Below are positions 37,172 to 46,554 of a DNA stretch of 63,546 nt, one piece after another (the first letter of the stretch is position 1; each line of letters starts with the position of its first letter). The notes below the pieces were generated by a model. That model saw only the letters and a program-made list of their open reading frames with translations. It had not been told where the DNA came from and did no database searches. Source of the stretch: an uncultured Anaerolineae bacterium (lineage in GTDB: Bacteria; Chloroflexota; Anaerolineae; Aggregatilineales; Phototrophicaceae); NCBI GenBank assembly GCA_937922795.1, contig CALAJK010000008.1, positions 1 to 63,546 of the forward strand, in the 5' to 3' direction. The translations under genes were made by a program, and so were the position numbers.

Positions 37172-38311
37172 TTACAACGGCAGAATCCGCTTTTCAGGCG
37201 GGTTTGCCGCCAGGAATCGGCTGGGCACGAACGCCTCGCCTTCGGTCACAATCATCGTGTTGATCGTCCTATAACCATCGACGCCGGGGCGATAGATGCC
37301 CGGCTCGTTCGAGAACACCATGCCGGGAGCGAGCGGCGTCTGATCGCCCGGCGCAAGCCACGGCCCCTCATGGCCTTGCAGCCCCATGCCGTGCCCAATT
37401 CGGTGGCGAATTGCCGCGCCCAGTCCGGCATCGCGCAAGACGTCCAGGGCGGCAGCGTTGACCGCAGCGCAGGTCGCGCCGGGTTTGAGCCAGCTCCGGG
37501 CGGCAGCATCGCAGTCCGCCGCCGCCTGTAAGCAGCGCATCTGGTCGCCTGCTGGCTCGCCGACGATGAAGGTGGCGCCGCTTTCAGCGTGGTAGCCGCC
37601 GACCATTGCCCCGATGCCGGCGATCACAGGTTCACGGGGCTGAGGCTGGCGTCGGACCGGCGAGCCGTGCGGCAGGGCGGCTCGTGGCCCGCTGTGCACC
37701 GTGCCGACGACCGACCCGCCGCGTAACTGGAACAGCTCGCCGACTTCCGCGCGCATCTTAGCCGACGTGGCGTCCAAACACATTTTCAGGATATCTAGTT
37801 CCGTGCCACCCGCGCGGATGATCCCCCCGGCGTGGTCACGCACCTGTTCCAGGCAGTAGTCAGCGTAGCGCGCTGCTTTCTCGATCAGCGCCAATTCCTC
37901 TGGTTCCTTGATCCAGCGCATCCGCTCAACCAGATCGGTGAGGATGACATCTTCGCCTAAAAGCCGGAAGACGCCCGCTGAGACAGCATCAACGCCCAGA
38001 GACTTGACGCCGCACTCGCGCTTCATCCAGACGACTGGATGCTCCTCGCCGGGATATTCGAAGTAGGTGCGCACGTCGCCGATCCACGTGCCGGCGGCAT
38101 TTTCCTGCTCTAGCAGCGGCACAAACAGCGCCGGCTTGCCCTGGCACGGGATGAACAGGCCTAGCGGGCGTTCCGAAGGGATGTGGAAGAAGCCGGACGC
38201 GTAGATGACGTTGTACGTATCCAGCAGGAGCAGGCCGCCTAGATTTTCAACTTCCAGCCGCGCCTGAATCTGCTCGACTTTGCGCCGGTAGAACGCTTCG
38301 CCCAGCATCAT
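37172..38311 (-). CDS. M24 pita-bread-fold protein (creatinase/aminopeptidase-P-like) with missing metal ligands
   Basis: This 379-residue protein has an N-terminal creatinase-like domain (about 1-130) and a pita-bread domain. Key aminopeptidase positions differ: the first metal Asp is Gly in VIAGIGAMVGGY, the second is Glu in HAESGAT, and the last Glu is Asn in GYRTINTMIV. The HGMGLQGHEGP and SNEPGIY segments are kept. It is therefore probably not a dinuclear-metal peptidase and may act like creatinase, a metal-free hydrolase of this fold. The start is an ATGATG at 38311/38308, overlapping the M14 gene's stop. Confidence 0.8.
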   Translation of the reverse strand: MMLGEAFYRRKVEQIQARLEVENLGGLLLLDTYNVIYASGFFHIPSERPLGLFIPCQGKPALFVPLLEQENAAGTWIGDVRTYFEYPGEEHPVVWMKRECGVKSLGVDAVSAGVFRLLGEDVILTDLVERMRWIKEPEELALIEKAARYADYCLEQVRDHAGGIIRAGGTELDILKMCLDATSAKMRAEVGELFQLRGGSVVGTVHSGPRAALPHGSPVRRQPQPREPVIAGIGAMVGGYHAESGATFIVGEPAGDQMRCLQAAADCDAAARSWLKPGATCAAVNAAALDVLRDAGLGAAIRHRIGHGMGLQGHEGPWLAPGDQTPLAPGMVFSNEPGIYRPGVDGYRTINTMIVTEGEAFVPSRFLAANPPEKRILPL

Positions 38312-40020
38312 GACAGACTCACCTGCCGGCGCTGAACCCCCGCCCGTTGGGACTGCGCCGTAAGGGTCGCCACCGCTCCGGCAGGGGCGCGCACCAGCCA
38401 TTCCACCTTTTTCGCCGTCTGGTTCCATTCGCGCAGCCAGGGCGACCAGGGAGCGCTGCGCTCGTCGCGTCCAGCCAGATGGCCAACAGTCTGCACCGAT
38501 TGGCCCATCAGCAGCTCCGCTCCGGGCGGCAGATCGAGCGATACCGTCACCGGGCCGGCCGTGCCATACTGGAGCGCCCGCTGAGTCATGAATGTCGGCA
38601 GATAGCCTTCATTCCTCACAACGGCCGTGATTTGATACAGGCCGGCCTCTAGCGCCGCTGCATGCACCTGCCCGAAGCGCAGCAGCGGCGCGCAAGCCGC
38701 ATGTTTGAGGGTGAACAGACAGTTGGTGTGCAGAGTGTCGGGCAGGAACGCCCGCGCTTTTTCAGTGGTCGCCCATGAGGCCGGCGGCGGGTTGCGAAAC
38801 GTGTACATATGCGTCCAGCCGCCGATCTCGACACGCCCCAACTGCGGATGATCGAACGGTGTCCAGTTGATGAACCCCTTGCCGCCTAGATGCTCGTCGT
38901 TGTACTTCAGCAGCTTAAGTTCATCTTCCGTCGACCGCGCTCGTATCTGGTACTTAGCCGGATCGGCGATGCCGGCGGCTAGTTCCGGGTTCCACAGCTC
39001 AGTTGAGAAGGTGATGATCCCCATTTCGTCGTAAGACCACTGCATGAGCGAACCGGTGCGCGGCTGGTCAGGATCGGGCGTGAACTCTTCATAGACTGAA
39101 ATGACCGGGTAGCCGGTGAGTTCTGTGCCCATCGCGCCGATCGCTTTGTAAACAGCCAGGTCGAATCGCGGCAGGCTGCTGTCCGGGGCGACCAGCGACG
39201 GGCGCAGATGCAACCCGCCGTGCGTGTGATAGCACTGCATTCCGGCGATGTTGGGGTGGCTGAGGATGAAACGCGCCACCGCCAACGTCTCCGGCTCCGA
39301 CAGTGGATACTCGCCCGCCCCGTACTGCCGGTTTTCAGCGTACCAGCCGGCGGGATAGTTGCGGTTCAGGTTGCCATCGCGCGGCTTTTCAATCGTGATC
39401 GTCACCCCGTCCCAGTCGCCGCGAATGATGCCCTCGCGGTACAGCCGGTAGTACGGCCCATCTTCGACTTCGCCCGGCTGCCGCAGGATCATCAGGCGCG
39501 GATCATCTAGCGAGGCTTTCCATTCGCCGGCCGGATCCTCGATGCGCATCTGCACGATGTAGCCGTCGCCGTTGATGTCCTGTTGACACAAGCCCCGCGT
39601 CTGCTCTTCGCCCGGCAGATAGCGCCCGTTGCCGCACCAGTGATGGGCCGTCGTCAGGCTGATCTCCGCGCCGTCAGGATTCACGCGCGGCAGGATGTAG
39701 AAGGTTGTGTTATCCAGCAGCCAGGTGACGAGCCGGTCAGTGCCATACTGGGTCAGCAGGTACCATATGGTATACAGCGCCGTGTGGCTGGTAGCGACTT
39801 CTTCGGCATGAATATGGGCGTCAATGTAGAACGCAGGTTTTTCCTGATGTGAGCCTGTATTGCGGTTCGTCAGGGTCATGCACCATACATCACGGCCGCG
39901 CCAGCTTTTGCCGAGCGACTCCAAGGCGGCTAAATCTGGATAGGCGGCCACCAGACCCTGCAGGTGGCCGGTCAGTTCGTCGTAGCGAAAATACTCACTG
40001 AAGTCAATCGAGTACGCCAT
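38308..40020 (-). CDS. M14-family zinc carboxypeptidase
   Basis: This 570-residue protein has the M14 zinc motif HxxE in DAHIHAEE near residue 70, the third ligand His in YHTHGG, the substrate-binding NRNYP segment and a probable catalytic Glu in ITFSTELW. A C-terminal beta-rich extension (about 420-570) follows. No signal peptide is evident, so it may act inside the cell on imported peptides. It is 5 bp from the upstream amidohydrolase and ATGA-coupled to the M24 gene. Confidence 0.87.
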   Translation of the reverse strand: MAYSIDFSEYFRYDELTGHLQGLVAAYPDLAALESLGKSWRGRDVWCMTLTNRNTGSHQEKPAFYIDAHIHAEEVATSHTALYTIWYLLTQYGTDRLVTWLLDNTTFYILPRVNPDGAEISLTTAHHWCGNGRYLPGEEQTRGLCQQDINGDGYIVQMRIEDPAGEWKASLDDPRLMILRQPGEVEDGPYYRLYREGIIRGDWDGVTITIEKPRDGNLNRNYPAGWYAENRQYGAGEYPLSEPETLAVARFILSHPNIAGMQCYHTHGGLHLRPSLVAPDSSLPRFDLAVYKAIGAMGTELTGYPVISVYEEFTPDPDQPRTGSLMQWSYDEMGIITFSTELWNPELAAGIADPAKYQIRARSTEDELKLLKYNDEHLGGKGFINWTPFDHPQLGRVEIGGWTHMYTFRNPPPASWATTEKARAFLPDTLHTNCLFTLKHAACAPLLRFGQVHAAALEAGLYQITAVVRNEGYLPTFMTQRALQYGTAGPVTVSLDLPPGAELLMGQSVQTVGHLAGRDERSAPWSPWLREWNQTAKKVEWLVRAPAGAVATLTAQSQRAGVQRRQVSLS

Positions 40021-40025
40021 GATTT

Positions 40026-41429
40026 TCAGAACCCTCTGAAGACATTTTCGCGCACCGGGCGCACAAACTGCCCCCAGCCCGGTTCTCCCAGGATTTCGCC
40101 GTCTTTGAAGACCGTCCTGCCGTTGACGATGGTGCGCCGGATTCGCCCCTGGAATGTCCTGCCTTCATATAGCTTGTCGCAGGCTTTGGCCTTGCTGAAC
40201 AGCATCTCCGGCCGGATGGTGGTCGTCTGCATTGGATCGTAGATCACTAGATCGGCGTCAGAGCCGACGGCGATCACGCCTTTTTGAGGGTAGACGCCGA
40301 ACCGCTTCGCGCCGTTGGTGCTGATCAGCCGCACCGCATGTTCTAGGCTCAAACGGCCTGTCAGCGCCGCGTCCATCATGCCGAGCATCAGCTCTTCGAC
40401 GCCGGGCGCGCCGGGCGGGGTGCGCCAGATGTCGGTACGGGCGCGTTCTTTCTCATCGACTGTAAACGGGGAATGATCGGTGGTGACGGCGATCAGACTG
40501 CCATCGCTAAGCCCCTGCCAGAGCGCCGCCTGGTCAGCTAACTTGCGCAGCGGCGGGTTGATCTTGGCATACGGTCCCACGCGCTCAAGATCATCCTCGG
40601 TGAAGAACAAGTAGTGCGGGCAGGTCTCGGCGGTGGCGGTTGAGCCGGTGCGTTTAAAACGCCGGAATACCTCCAGCGCTTCCTGACAGCTCAGGTGAGC
40701 GATGTGCAAATTCGCGCCAATCGTCTCGTTCAGCGTGAGCAGGGTGGCGATGGCCAGCGCTTCGACATGCGGCGGGCGCGACTCGCCATGTGCCGCGATA
40801 TCATTACGGTTAGCCGCTTTCAACTGCGCTGTGTGCCATTCTAACAGCCGGTTGTCTTCGGCGTGAACCGTGCAGACCAGGCCAGTTTCGGCCACCATTT
40901 GCAAGGCCTGGTACAGACCGTCCACCAACGGCAGACACAGCCCATCAAATTCATCGTTGCGCCCAGGGGGGGCGGCGGTCATGAAGATTTTGAAGCCGAT
41001 CGCGCCCTCATCTGCCATATCGGCGATCTCGCGCCGGTCGAGCAGCCCAGGCGCGCCGTATAGGCCAAAATTGACGTAGGCGTTAGCCTGACCCAGCGCC
41101 TTGCGCGCGCGGAAGATATCACCGGTTGCGCAGCAGGGTTTGGAGATGGGCATCTCAAAAACGGTCGTCACACCGCCCGCCGCTGCCGCTCGCGTCTCGG
41201 TGGCGAAGTCACCGCGTTCGGGATAAGCGGGCGCACGGCAGTGGAAATGAATATCGACCGCGCCCGGCAGCACAAGCTGGCCGGCAGCGTCCAGCGTTTC
41301 GGCGGCTTCAACCGGCGTGCCGCGCGCCAACAGCGCCGCGATCTTGCCGCCATGGACCGCAACATCCAGCTTTTCCACGCCGCTTTCGGTGATGACAGTG
41401 CCATTGGTGATGATAGTTTCAAAGCGCAA
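40026..41429 (-). CDS. Cyclic amidohydrolase (allantoinase/dihydropyrimidinase/dihydroorotase family)
   Basis: This 467-residue protein keeps the whole binuclear metal set: DIHFHCR, the carboxylated Lys in GAIGFKIFM, His in CTVHAED and HIAHLSC, and Asp in TTDHSPF. It should open a cyclic amide (hydantoin, allantoin or dihydropyrimidine). The sequence looks closest to allantoinase, and a Ldh2-family dehydrogenase like ureidoglycolate dehydrogenase is in the same operon. The peptidases around it make a general hydantoinase role equally possible. It starts 2 bp after the M20 stop. Confidence 0.85.
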   Translation of the reverse strand: MRFETIITNGTVITESGVEKLDVAVHGGKIAALLARGTPVEAAETLDAAGQLVLPGAVDIHFHCRAPAYPERGDFATETRAAAAGGVTTVFEMPISKPCCATGDIFRARKALGQANAYVNFGLYGAPGLLDRREIADMADEGAIGFKIFMTAAPPGRNDEFDGLCLPLVDGLYQALQMVAETGLVCTVHAEDNRLLEWHTAQLKAANRNDIAAHGESRPPHVEALAIATLLTLNETIGANLHIAHLSCQEALEVFRRFKRTGSTATAETCPHYLFFTEDDLERVGPYAKINPPLRKLADQAALWQGLSDGSLIAVTTDHSPFTVDEKERARTDIWRTPPGAPGVEELMLGMMDAALTGRLSLEHAVRLISTNGAKRFGVYPQKGVIAVGSDADLVIYDPMQTTTIRPEMLFSKAKACDKLYEGRTFQGRIRRTIVNGRTVFKDGEILGEPGWGQFVRPVRENVFRGF

Positions 41430-41431
41430 GA

Positions 41432-42595
41432 TTACCCATCCACGAACAAGGTTCGGTCAATAAAGTTGGCCAAAATCGCCGACGTCGTCTGCAGTTCTTC
41501 GATGCTCACATACTCATCGGCGGCGTGTGCGACTTCATAGCTGCCTGGACCAAAGATCACCATCTCGCCGCGCGCTGTGCCGGTCAGGTGTTTGGCGTCG
41601 CTGCCGGGCAGGTAGCCAATCGGGCCGGGGTGATCCTGGAGCGCATCCCGCACGCACTCTAGGAATGTTCGCGCCAGCGCCGAGTCGGCGGTCGAACTGA
41701 ACCAGTTCGACACCAAAAAGCCGCCGATGCTGACCTGCGCCGGGGCGACATCCACGCTGTTCACCACCTCGACCAGCTCGCGCTGAACCTGCGCCGGGTC
41801 TTCGCCGGGAATCATGCGCCTATCAAGATCAACTGTGCACGAGTCAGGCACGGCGTTGGCGGTGCTGCCGCCGCGAATCACGCCGACGTTGCAGGTTGGC
41901 ACACCAACCACCGGGTGGATACGGCTCGCCAGCTCACGGTGATAGCGCTCCAAAGCGAGCACCACCCACGCCATCGCGGTAATCGCATTGACGCCGCGGT
42001 CAGGATTGGTCGCGTGCACCGAACGCCCGGTCGTGCGCACCGTCGCCCGCACAACACCCTTGTGCGCCGTCGCCACACGATTCGCCGTCTGTTCGCCGAC
42101 CACGATGAAATCGCACCTAGGCAGGTGGCCGTTTTCGGCCAGCCAGCGCGTCCCCAGGACTCCGCCCGTTTCCTCCTCGGCGGCGGCAACCAGCACCAGT
42201 GTGCCGCGCAGACGATCGGCCTGAGCCGCCGCATGACGCACAGCAGCCATCATGGCGGCCAGCGGCCCTTTGTCATCCACACTGCCTTTGCCGTAGACCC
42301 GGCCGTTTTCAATGACCGCCGCGTAAGGATCGGTTCGCCACCGCTGCTGTTCGTCGGCGGCCACCGGCACGGTATCAATGTGTGCGTGCAGCATGATCAC
42401 CGGCTCGCCCCGCCCCACCGTCGCAATCACGCTGACCGCCTCAGGTTTAGCAGGAGGAGCCAGCGCTGTCACGACGCAGCCCAGGCCGCGCACAGCATCG
42501 GCGACATACGCGGCGACGGCACGTGTATCACCTGGCGGGTTAGGCGAAGGAATCCGCACCAAGTCTTGCAGCGTAACGATCAGATCAGCGGTCAT
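41432..42595 (-). CDS. M20-family deacylase/peptidase (ArgE/DapE-like)
   Basis: This 387-residue di-zinc hydrolase has LHAHIDTVPV (metal His and Asp), GKGSVDDKG (bridging Asp), AEEETGG (catalytic Glu and metal Glu) and a late His in SYEVAHAADEY. It carries the usual dimerisation insert in the middle. It should cleave N-acyl amino acids or carbamoyl/succinyl derivatives. The start is ATGA-coupled to the aspartoacylase-like gene. Confidence 0.88.
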   Translation of the reverse strand: MTADLIVTLQDLVRIPSPNPPGDTRAVAAYVADAVRGLGCVVTALAPPAKPEAVSVIATVGRGEPVIMLHAHIDTVPVAADEQQRWRTDPYAAVIENGRVYGKGSVDDKGPLAAMMAAVRHAAAQADRLRGTLVLVAAAEEETGGVLGTRWLAENGHLPRCDFIVVGEQTANRVATAHKGVVRATVRTTGRSVHATNPDRGVNAITAMAWVVLALERYHRELASRIHPVVGVPTCNVGVIRGGSTANAVPDSCTVDLDRRMIPGEDPAQVQRELVEVVNSVDVAPAQVSIGGFLVSNWFSSTADSALARTFLECVRDALQDHPGPIGYLPGSDAKHLTGTARGEMVIFGPGSYEVAHAADEYVSIEELQTTSAILANFIDRTLFVDG

Positions 42596-43575
42596 ACTTT
42601 TGCCAGTTCACCCTGGATTTCCGCATAGAAGCAGCACCAGTCCCCCGTTTGCACATTCGGCAGCGCTCGCAAACCGAAGATCATGCCATCTACAGGAGCC
42701 GTCAGTTCTGCCAGCAGATCGCCATAGGCGTCTACGATGCGCGCAATCCGGTCGCCTTTCTTCATCGGGGTTTGGAATTTGATCCTGGGTTCAGCCAGGA
42801 ACAGGCCGCTGATCGGCGCTAGCAGCGCGTGCTGCACGCCCGTCAGCCAGCGGGGAGCATAGGTCGGCGCGCCGTCAATGATCCTGTAATGGCGCAGCAC
42901 ATTCAGCACGCCGTCGGCCAGCTTACGCCCACAGCGATAGAAGTCGGCGGGGGAAGTCGCCGAGCGCCCGCCGAGTTCGACAGTAATCCCCTGCTTCCCT
43001 GCCTCGTGCATCACAGCCGGCGGACTGCCCTTCGGCAGAAAGCTCTTCAGGATCAGCTCCCAGCCCTGGCCCATGGCCTGAGCCAGCTCGATAGCTTGGT
43101 CGTCGGTGGTGGCGAAAATGGTCTCCGACAGATAAGAATGCGCGCCGCCGGAATGGATCGATATTTCATAGGTGGCGACTTGGCGCAGCCACTGGCTGTG
43201 CGCATATGCCAGACGCTCGGTCAGATAACCGTCCGCTTTGCCCGGGTAAATGCGGTTCAGATCGTAGCTGAACGTGTCGAGTGGGTTGCCGCGTGACGCC
43301 GCCTCATAAGCCGGCACGTTCAGCACCGGCACTAGCACCACGCTGCCGCGCATAGTCGCCGGATCAAGTTCAGCGTCCACCAGATGGCAGCATAAAGTAC
43401 CCTCTGGCTCGTCGCCGTGGATCACCGCATCTACCCAAACGCACGGGCCAGGTTGGCTGCCGTTGATCACGATGACCGGGATGTCCAGTGCGTGTCCAGC
43501 AGATAGTTGGGTGACCGGGATGACCCCCCGCGCGCGCTGGCCGGGCGCGGCGCTGGCCGTTCCTACCGTGAGCAT
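42592..43575 (-). CDS. Succinylglutamate desuccinylase/aspartoacylase-family protein
   Basis: This protein of about 327 residues has the M14-related AspA/AstE zinc site, HGDEPEG (His and Glu ligands) and SIHSGG (third ligand), plus the NPLDTFSYDLNR substrate segment and a C-terminal beta/biotinyl-like domain. It deacylates N-acyl amino acids. I prefer the ATG at 43575 because TGAGGA lies about 9 nt upstream; 43584 (ATG) and 43590 (TTG) are alternatives. It is ATGA-coupled to the M20 gene, and the two may act on related acyl-amino acids. Confidence 0.85.
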   Translation of the reverse strand: MLTVGTASAAPGQRARGVIPVTQLSAGHALDIPVIVINGSQPGPCVWVDAVIHGDEPEGTLCCHLVDAELDPATMRGSVVLVPVLNVPAYEAASRGNPLDTFSYDLNRIYPGKADGYLTERLAYAHSQWLRQVATYEISIHSGGAHSYLSETIFATTDDQAIELAQAMGQGWELILKSFLPKGSPPAVMHEAGKQGITVELGGRSATSPADFYRCGRKLADGVLNVLRHYRIIDGAPTYAPRWLTGVQHALLAPISGLFLAEPRIKFQTPMKKGDRIARIVDAYGDLLAELTAPVDGMIFGLRALPNVQTGDWCCFYAEIQGELAKV

Positions 43576-43586
43576 ATCTCGCATCC

Positions 43587-44771
43587 TCAATGCGCAGCCC
43601 GATAGCGGGCGATGATGGGTTTCATACGCTCAATCGCCTCGCGCAGCAGCTCCGTTGACTGTAGGATGCTGATGCGCAGATAACCGGCCCAGTTCTCGCC
43701 AAAGCCCGTGCCGGGGAAGATCAAGACGCGCCCCTCTTTCAGCAGCAAATAGGAAAGCTCGGTGGCGTGAATGCCCGTCGAAGCGCTGTTCGTCCACAGA
43801 AAGAACGCGCCGCGCGGTTCGCTGAAATCAAGCTGCATCGCGCGCAGGCCTTCCATCATGATCTGCCGGCGCTCGGCGTAAATGCGTTGGAACTCATGCA
43901 GAGGCTCCTGTGGCCCGGTCAGCGCGGCCAGCGCCGCATATTGGCTGATAGTGGCTGCTGGACCGGTTGTCAGCGCCTTAACCTTCGTCATCGCCTGGAT
44001 GAAGTTGACCGGCGCGGCCACAAAGCCGACGCGGAAACCCGTCATCGCATAGGTTTTGGAGAAACCGTTGAGCGTGATCGCGCGCTCCTCCATGCCGGGC
44101 AGCGAGCCGATGCTGAAGTGCCTCCAGCCATCGTACACAAACTTCTCGTAGATCTCGTCGGCGATGACGATCAGGTTGTGTTTGACCGCGATCTCAGCGA
44201 TCGCTCGCAGCCGGTCTTCGGTGACGATGCCGCCGGTCGGGTTGCTGGGGGTGATGATCAACACCGCTTTGGTGCGCGGCGTAATGGCCGCTTCGACTAC
44301 CTCCGGACGCAGATTGAAGGCGTCATCGTGATCAGTAGGGATCAAAACGATTTTGCCGCCCGCGCTCTCGATGGCTTCGTCGTAGGAGGTGTAACGCGGA
44401 TCTGGCACCAGCACTTCGTCGCCAGGATCGAGCAGCGTCTGCATGATCAGGAACAGACCTTCCTGGCCGCCAGTGGTGATGATCACATTATCGCCTGTGA
44501 CCGGCAGGCCGTTTTCCTGACGCAGTTTCAGGGCGACCGCCTGGCGCAGTTCAGGCAGCCCAGCGACCAGCGATAAGCCTGTGCGCTGCTGGCGCACCGC
44601 CTCATTGACCGCCGCGATGATGTGCGCCGGCGTAGCCAAATCCGGGTCGCCGCGCCCCAGCGCGATCGCATCTGGATACTGAGCCGACAGTTCCATCAGT
44701 TTGTAGCGAAGCTGCGTCCCATCAGCGGCGACCGCGCGCACGTCCGGTGGAATATTCGGGTTGGTGATCAT
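43587..44771 (-). CDS. Class I/II PLP-dependent aminotransferase
   Basis: This 394-residue fold-type-I aminotransferase has the PLP lysine in LNGFSKTYAMTGFRVGF, the Asp and Tyr in VIADEIYEKF, and a C-terminal Arg in LRISI. It converts an amino acid released by the operon's hydrolases to a 2-oxo acid; the exact substrate is not clear. The ATG at 44771 is ATGA-coupled to an upstream aminotransferase-like gene that lacks the lysine. Confidence 0.9.
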   Translation of the reverse strand: MITNPNIPPDVRAVAADGTQLRYKLMELSAQYPDAIALGRGDPDLATPAHIIAAVNEAVRQQRTGLSLVAGLPELRQAVALKLRQENGLPVTGDNVIITTGGQEGLFLIMQTLLDPGDEVLVPDPRYTSYDEAIESAGGKIVLIPTDHDDAFNLRPEVVEAAITPRTKAVLIITPSNPTGGIVTEDRLRAIAEIAVKHNLIVIADEIYEKFVYDGWRHFSIGSLPGMEERAITLNGFSKTYAMTGFRVGFVAAPVNFIQAMTKVKALTTGPAATISQYAALAALTGPQEPLHEFQRIYAERRQIMMEGLRAMQLDFSEPRGAFFLWTNSASTGIHATELSYLLLKEGRVLIFPGTGFGENWAGYLRISILQSTELLREAIERMKPIIARYRAAH

Positions 44772-45484
44772 GCTTCCTCTTCCAGACCTAGCGCGGCCCA
44801 CTGCGAGACGCTGGTGCTGCAAATGGTCACACTTTGTTTGAAGGCGCGGAGCTTATTGGCCATCTGCGAGCCGGCCATCCAGCCCACGCGCCAGCCGGGC
44901 AAAAAAGCCGAGAAACTGCCGATCGTGACGGTACGCGGCGCAAGCCCCGGATTCTGCGCCGGATGAAAGCAGTTTTCTGCTGCATCCACCGACATATCCC
45001 AGATGATCCAGGCTTCCGCCCGCGCCGCTAGTTCCAGCAGCGCCTGGATGCGGTCGGGCTCATCGGCAGGTGTGAGATAAACCACGCTCACGGGATCAGA
45101 CTGATCAGGATACGCAGTGCAGTCCACCTCGATCAAACGCGCCACAGCAGCGACTGACGGGCTGCTGGCGGCACATGCGATTGTCGTGCCGCGCCGCGCA
45201 AGCTGCTTGAGGGCGACAAACCGCGCCTCGGTGGAACCGCAGGTGATCGTCACTTCGTCAGCGCTCAGCTCGATGGCGCAGCGTCTGCCCAAGGTCTCGA
45301 CGACGCGGCGGCGCAGCGGCAGCACGCCCGGCCGGTCGGTGTAGTGCGTATGGCCGGCCGCCAGCGCCGCCTCAGCTGCCCGCGCGACGGCAGGCGAAAG
45401 CGGCGGGTTCGCCTCGCGATCTTCAGGCTCAGGCAGCCCAGCGACGCGGGCGGCGAGCGGCCGGGCGAGCGTCTGCGGCGTCAT
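44768..45484 (-). CDS. Truncated aminotransferase-like protein without the PLP lysine
   Basis: This 238-residue protein aligns with the N-terminal and central part of fold-type-I aminotransferases (HYTDRPGVLPLRRRVVE, TCGSTEARFVAL). In the usual SFSK block it reads IGSFSAFLPGWRVGW, so A193 replaces the PLP-binding Lys. The DxxY of the cofactor site is also degenerate (WDMSVD), and the C-terminal domain is missing. The frame is intact and the gene is ATGA-coupled on both sides, so it appears maintained rather than decaying. A partner or regulatory subunit of the active aminotransferase next to it is a reasonable guess. Confidence 0.8.
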   Translation of the reverse strand: MTPQTLARPLAARVAGLPEPEDREANPPLSPAVARAAEAALAAGHTHYTDRPGVLPLRRRVVETLGRRCAIELSADEVTITCGSTEARFVALKQLARRGTTIACAASSPSVAAVARLIEVDCTAYPDQSDPVSVVYLTPADEPDRIQALLELAARAEAWIIWDMSVDAAENCFHPAQNPGLAPRTVTIGSFSAFLPGWRVGWMAGSQMANKLRAFKQSVTICSTSVSQWAALGLEEEA

Positions 45485-46551
45485 TCGGCGACCACCTCGC
45501 GTTCAAATGGGAAGTCCAGGTTCAGCTTCTGCGCCAGCTCAGCCAGTTGATCGAAAACAACAGCATCCAAACGAGCGCCGTTTTGGCGGTAATCCTGCTC
45601 GCGCCGGTAGTCAATCTCACCCGGCACGAAAATCTCATCGAAACCTGGGCGCAGTTTAGCCGCTTTCACCTGCTGAATGAACTGATCCATGCGCGCCTTG
45701 AATTCTTGCACGGGCATGAACCAAGCAATATCGAGGGCGATCAACAGGTGCGACACATCCTGCTTAGCTGGGTTCGAATACGGGGCGAGGCCAAAACCGC
45801 CGCCGCTGATGACGCCGGTCAGCACATCGGTCATGAAGGACAGGCCGTAGCCTTTGTGCTGCCCAATGCCCAACAGAGCGCCTTTCATGGCAGCCGTCGG
45901 GTCGTCCGTCTCGTAACCATCCGGCGTGAGCGCCCAGTCAAGCGGCATCTTGCGGCCTTCGCGCTCATACCACTGCATCATGCCCTTGCCCGCGGTCGTC
46001 AGCGCGATGTCGAGCACGACTGGAAATGGGCCGCCGGTCGGTGCGGCGATGCCCCAGGGGTTCGTCCCGACGACGCCCGAAGCGCCGCCCCAGGGCGCCA
46101 TCTCCGGCCCGGCGTTGGTGGTGGCGATGCCGATGCAGTCCTGCTCGACGGCCAGACGCGCTGGCACAGCCGACGAGCCGAAGTGTGTGCTGTTGCGCAC
46201 GATCACCGTGCCGATGCCGCTGACCTTGGCCTTCTGGATCGCCAGTTCCATCGCCCGCTGAGCGATGACCGACCCCAGGCCATTGTGCCCATCTACCAGC
46301 GCCAGCGCCGGCGTCTCCTTCACCACTTCAAAGGGCGCGCCCGGAATGATCCACCTATTCCGAATGCGCTCGTAGTAGACCGGCAGGCGTCGCACGCCCT
46401 GCCCCTGGCCCGGCAGACAGCGCAGTTCGCTCTGGATCAGGCCGCGAGTGCAGTAGACGGCCTCCGCTTCCGGGACGCCCATCGCCACAAAAGCGCGATA
46501 GGTGAAATCTTCCAGACGGTCAACTGGGACGCGAACGAGTGTGATGCCCAT
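45481..46551 (-). CDS. Ldh2/malate/L-lactate/ureidoglycolate dehydrogenase-family oxidoreductase
   Basis: This 356-residue NAD(P)-dependent oxidoreductase is of the non-Rossmann Ldh2 family. It has RNSTHFGSSAVPARLA, ATTNAGPEMAPWGG, GTNPWGIAAPT, LDIALTTAGKG and GHKGYGLS-like GQHKGYGLSFMTDVL, all family blocks. Members reduce 2-oxo acids or oxidise 2-hydroxy acids, ureidoglycolate, or cyclic imino acids. It is ATGA-coupled to the lysine-less aminotransferase-like gene and begins 3 bp after the VOC gene. Confidence 0.88.
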   Translation of the reverse strand: MGITLVRVPVDRLEDFTYRAFVAMGVPEAEAVYCTRGLIQSELRCLPGQGQGVRRLPVYYERIRNRWIIPGAPFEVVKETPALALVDGHNGLGSVIAQRAMELAIQKAKVSGIGTVIVRNSTHFGSSAVPARLAVEQDCIGIATTNAGPEMAPWGGASGVVGTNPWGIAAPTGGPFPVVLDIALTTAGKGMMQWYEREGRKMPLDWALTPDGYETDDPTAAMKGALLGIGQHKGYGLSFMTDVLTGVISGGGFGLAPYSNPAKQDVSHLLIALDIAWFMPVQEFKARMDQFIQQVKAAKLRPGFDEIFVPGEIDYRREQDYRQNGARLDAVVFDQLAELAQKLNLDFPFEREVVAE

Positions 46552-46554
46552 CGC

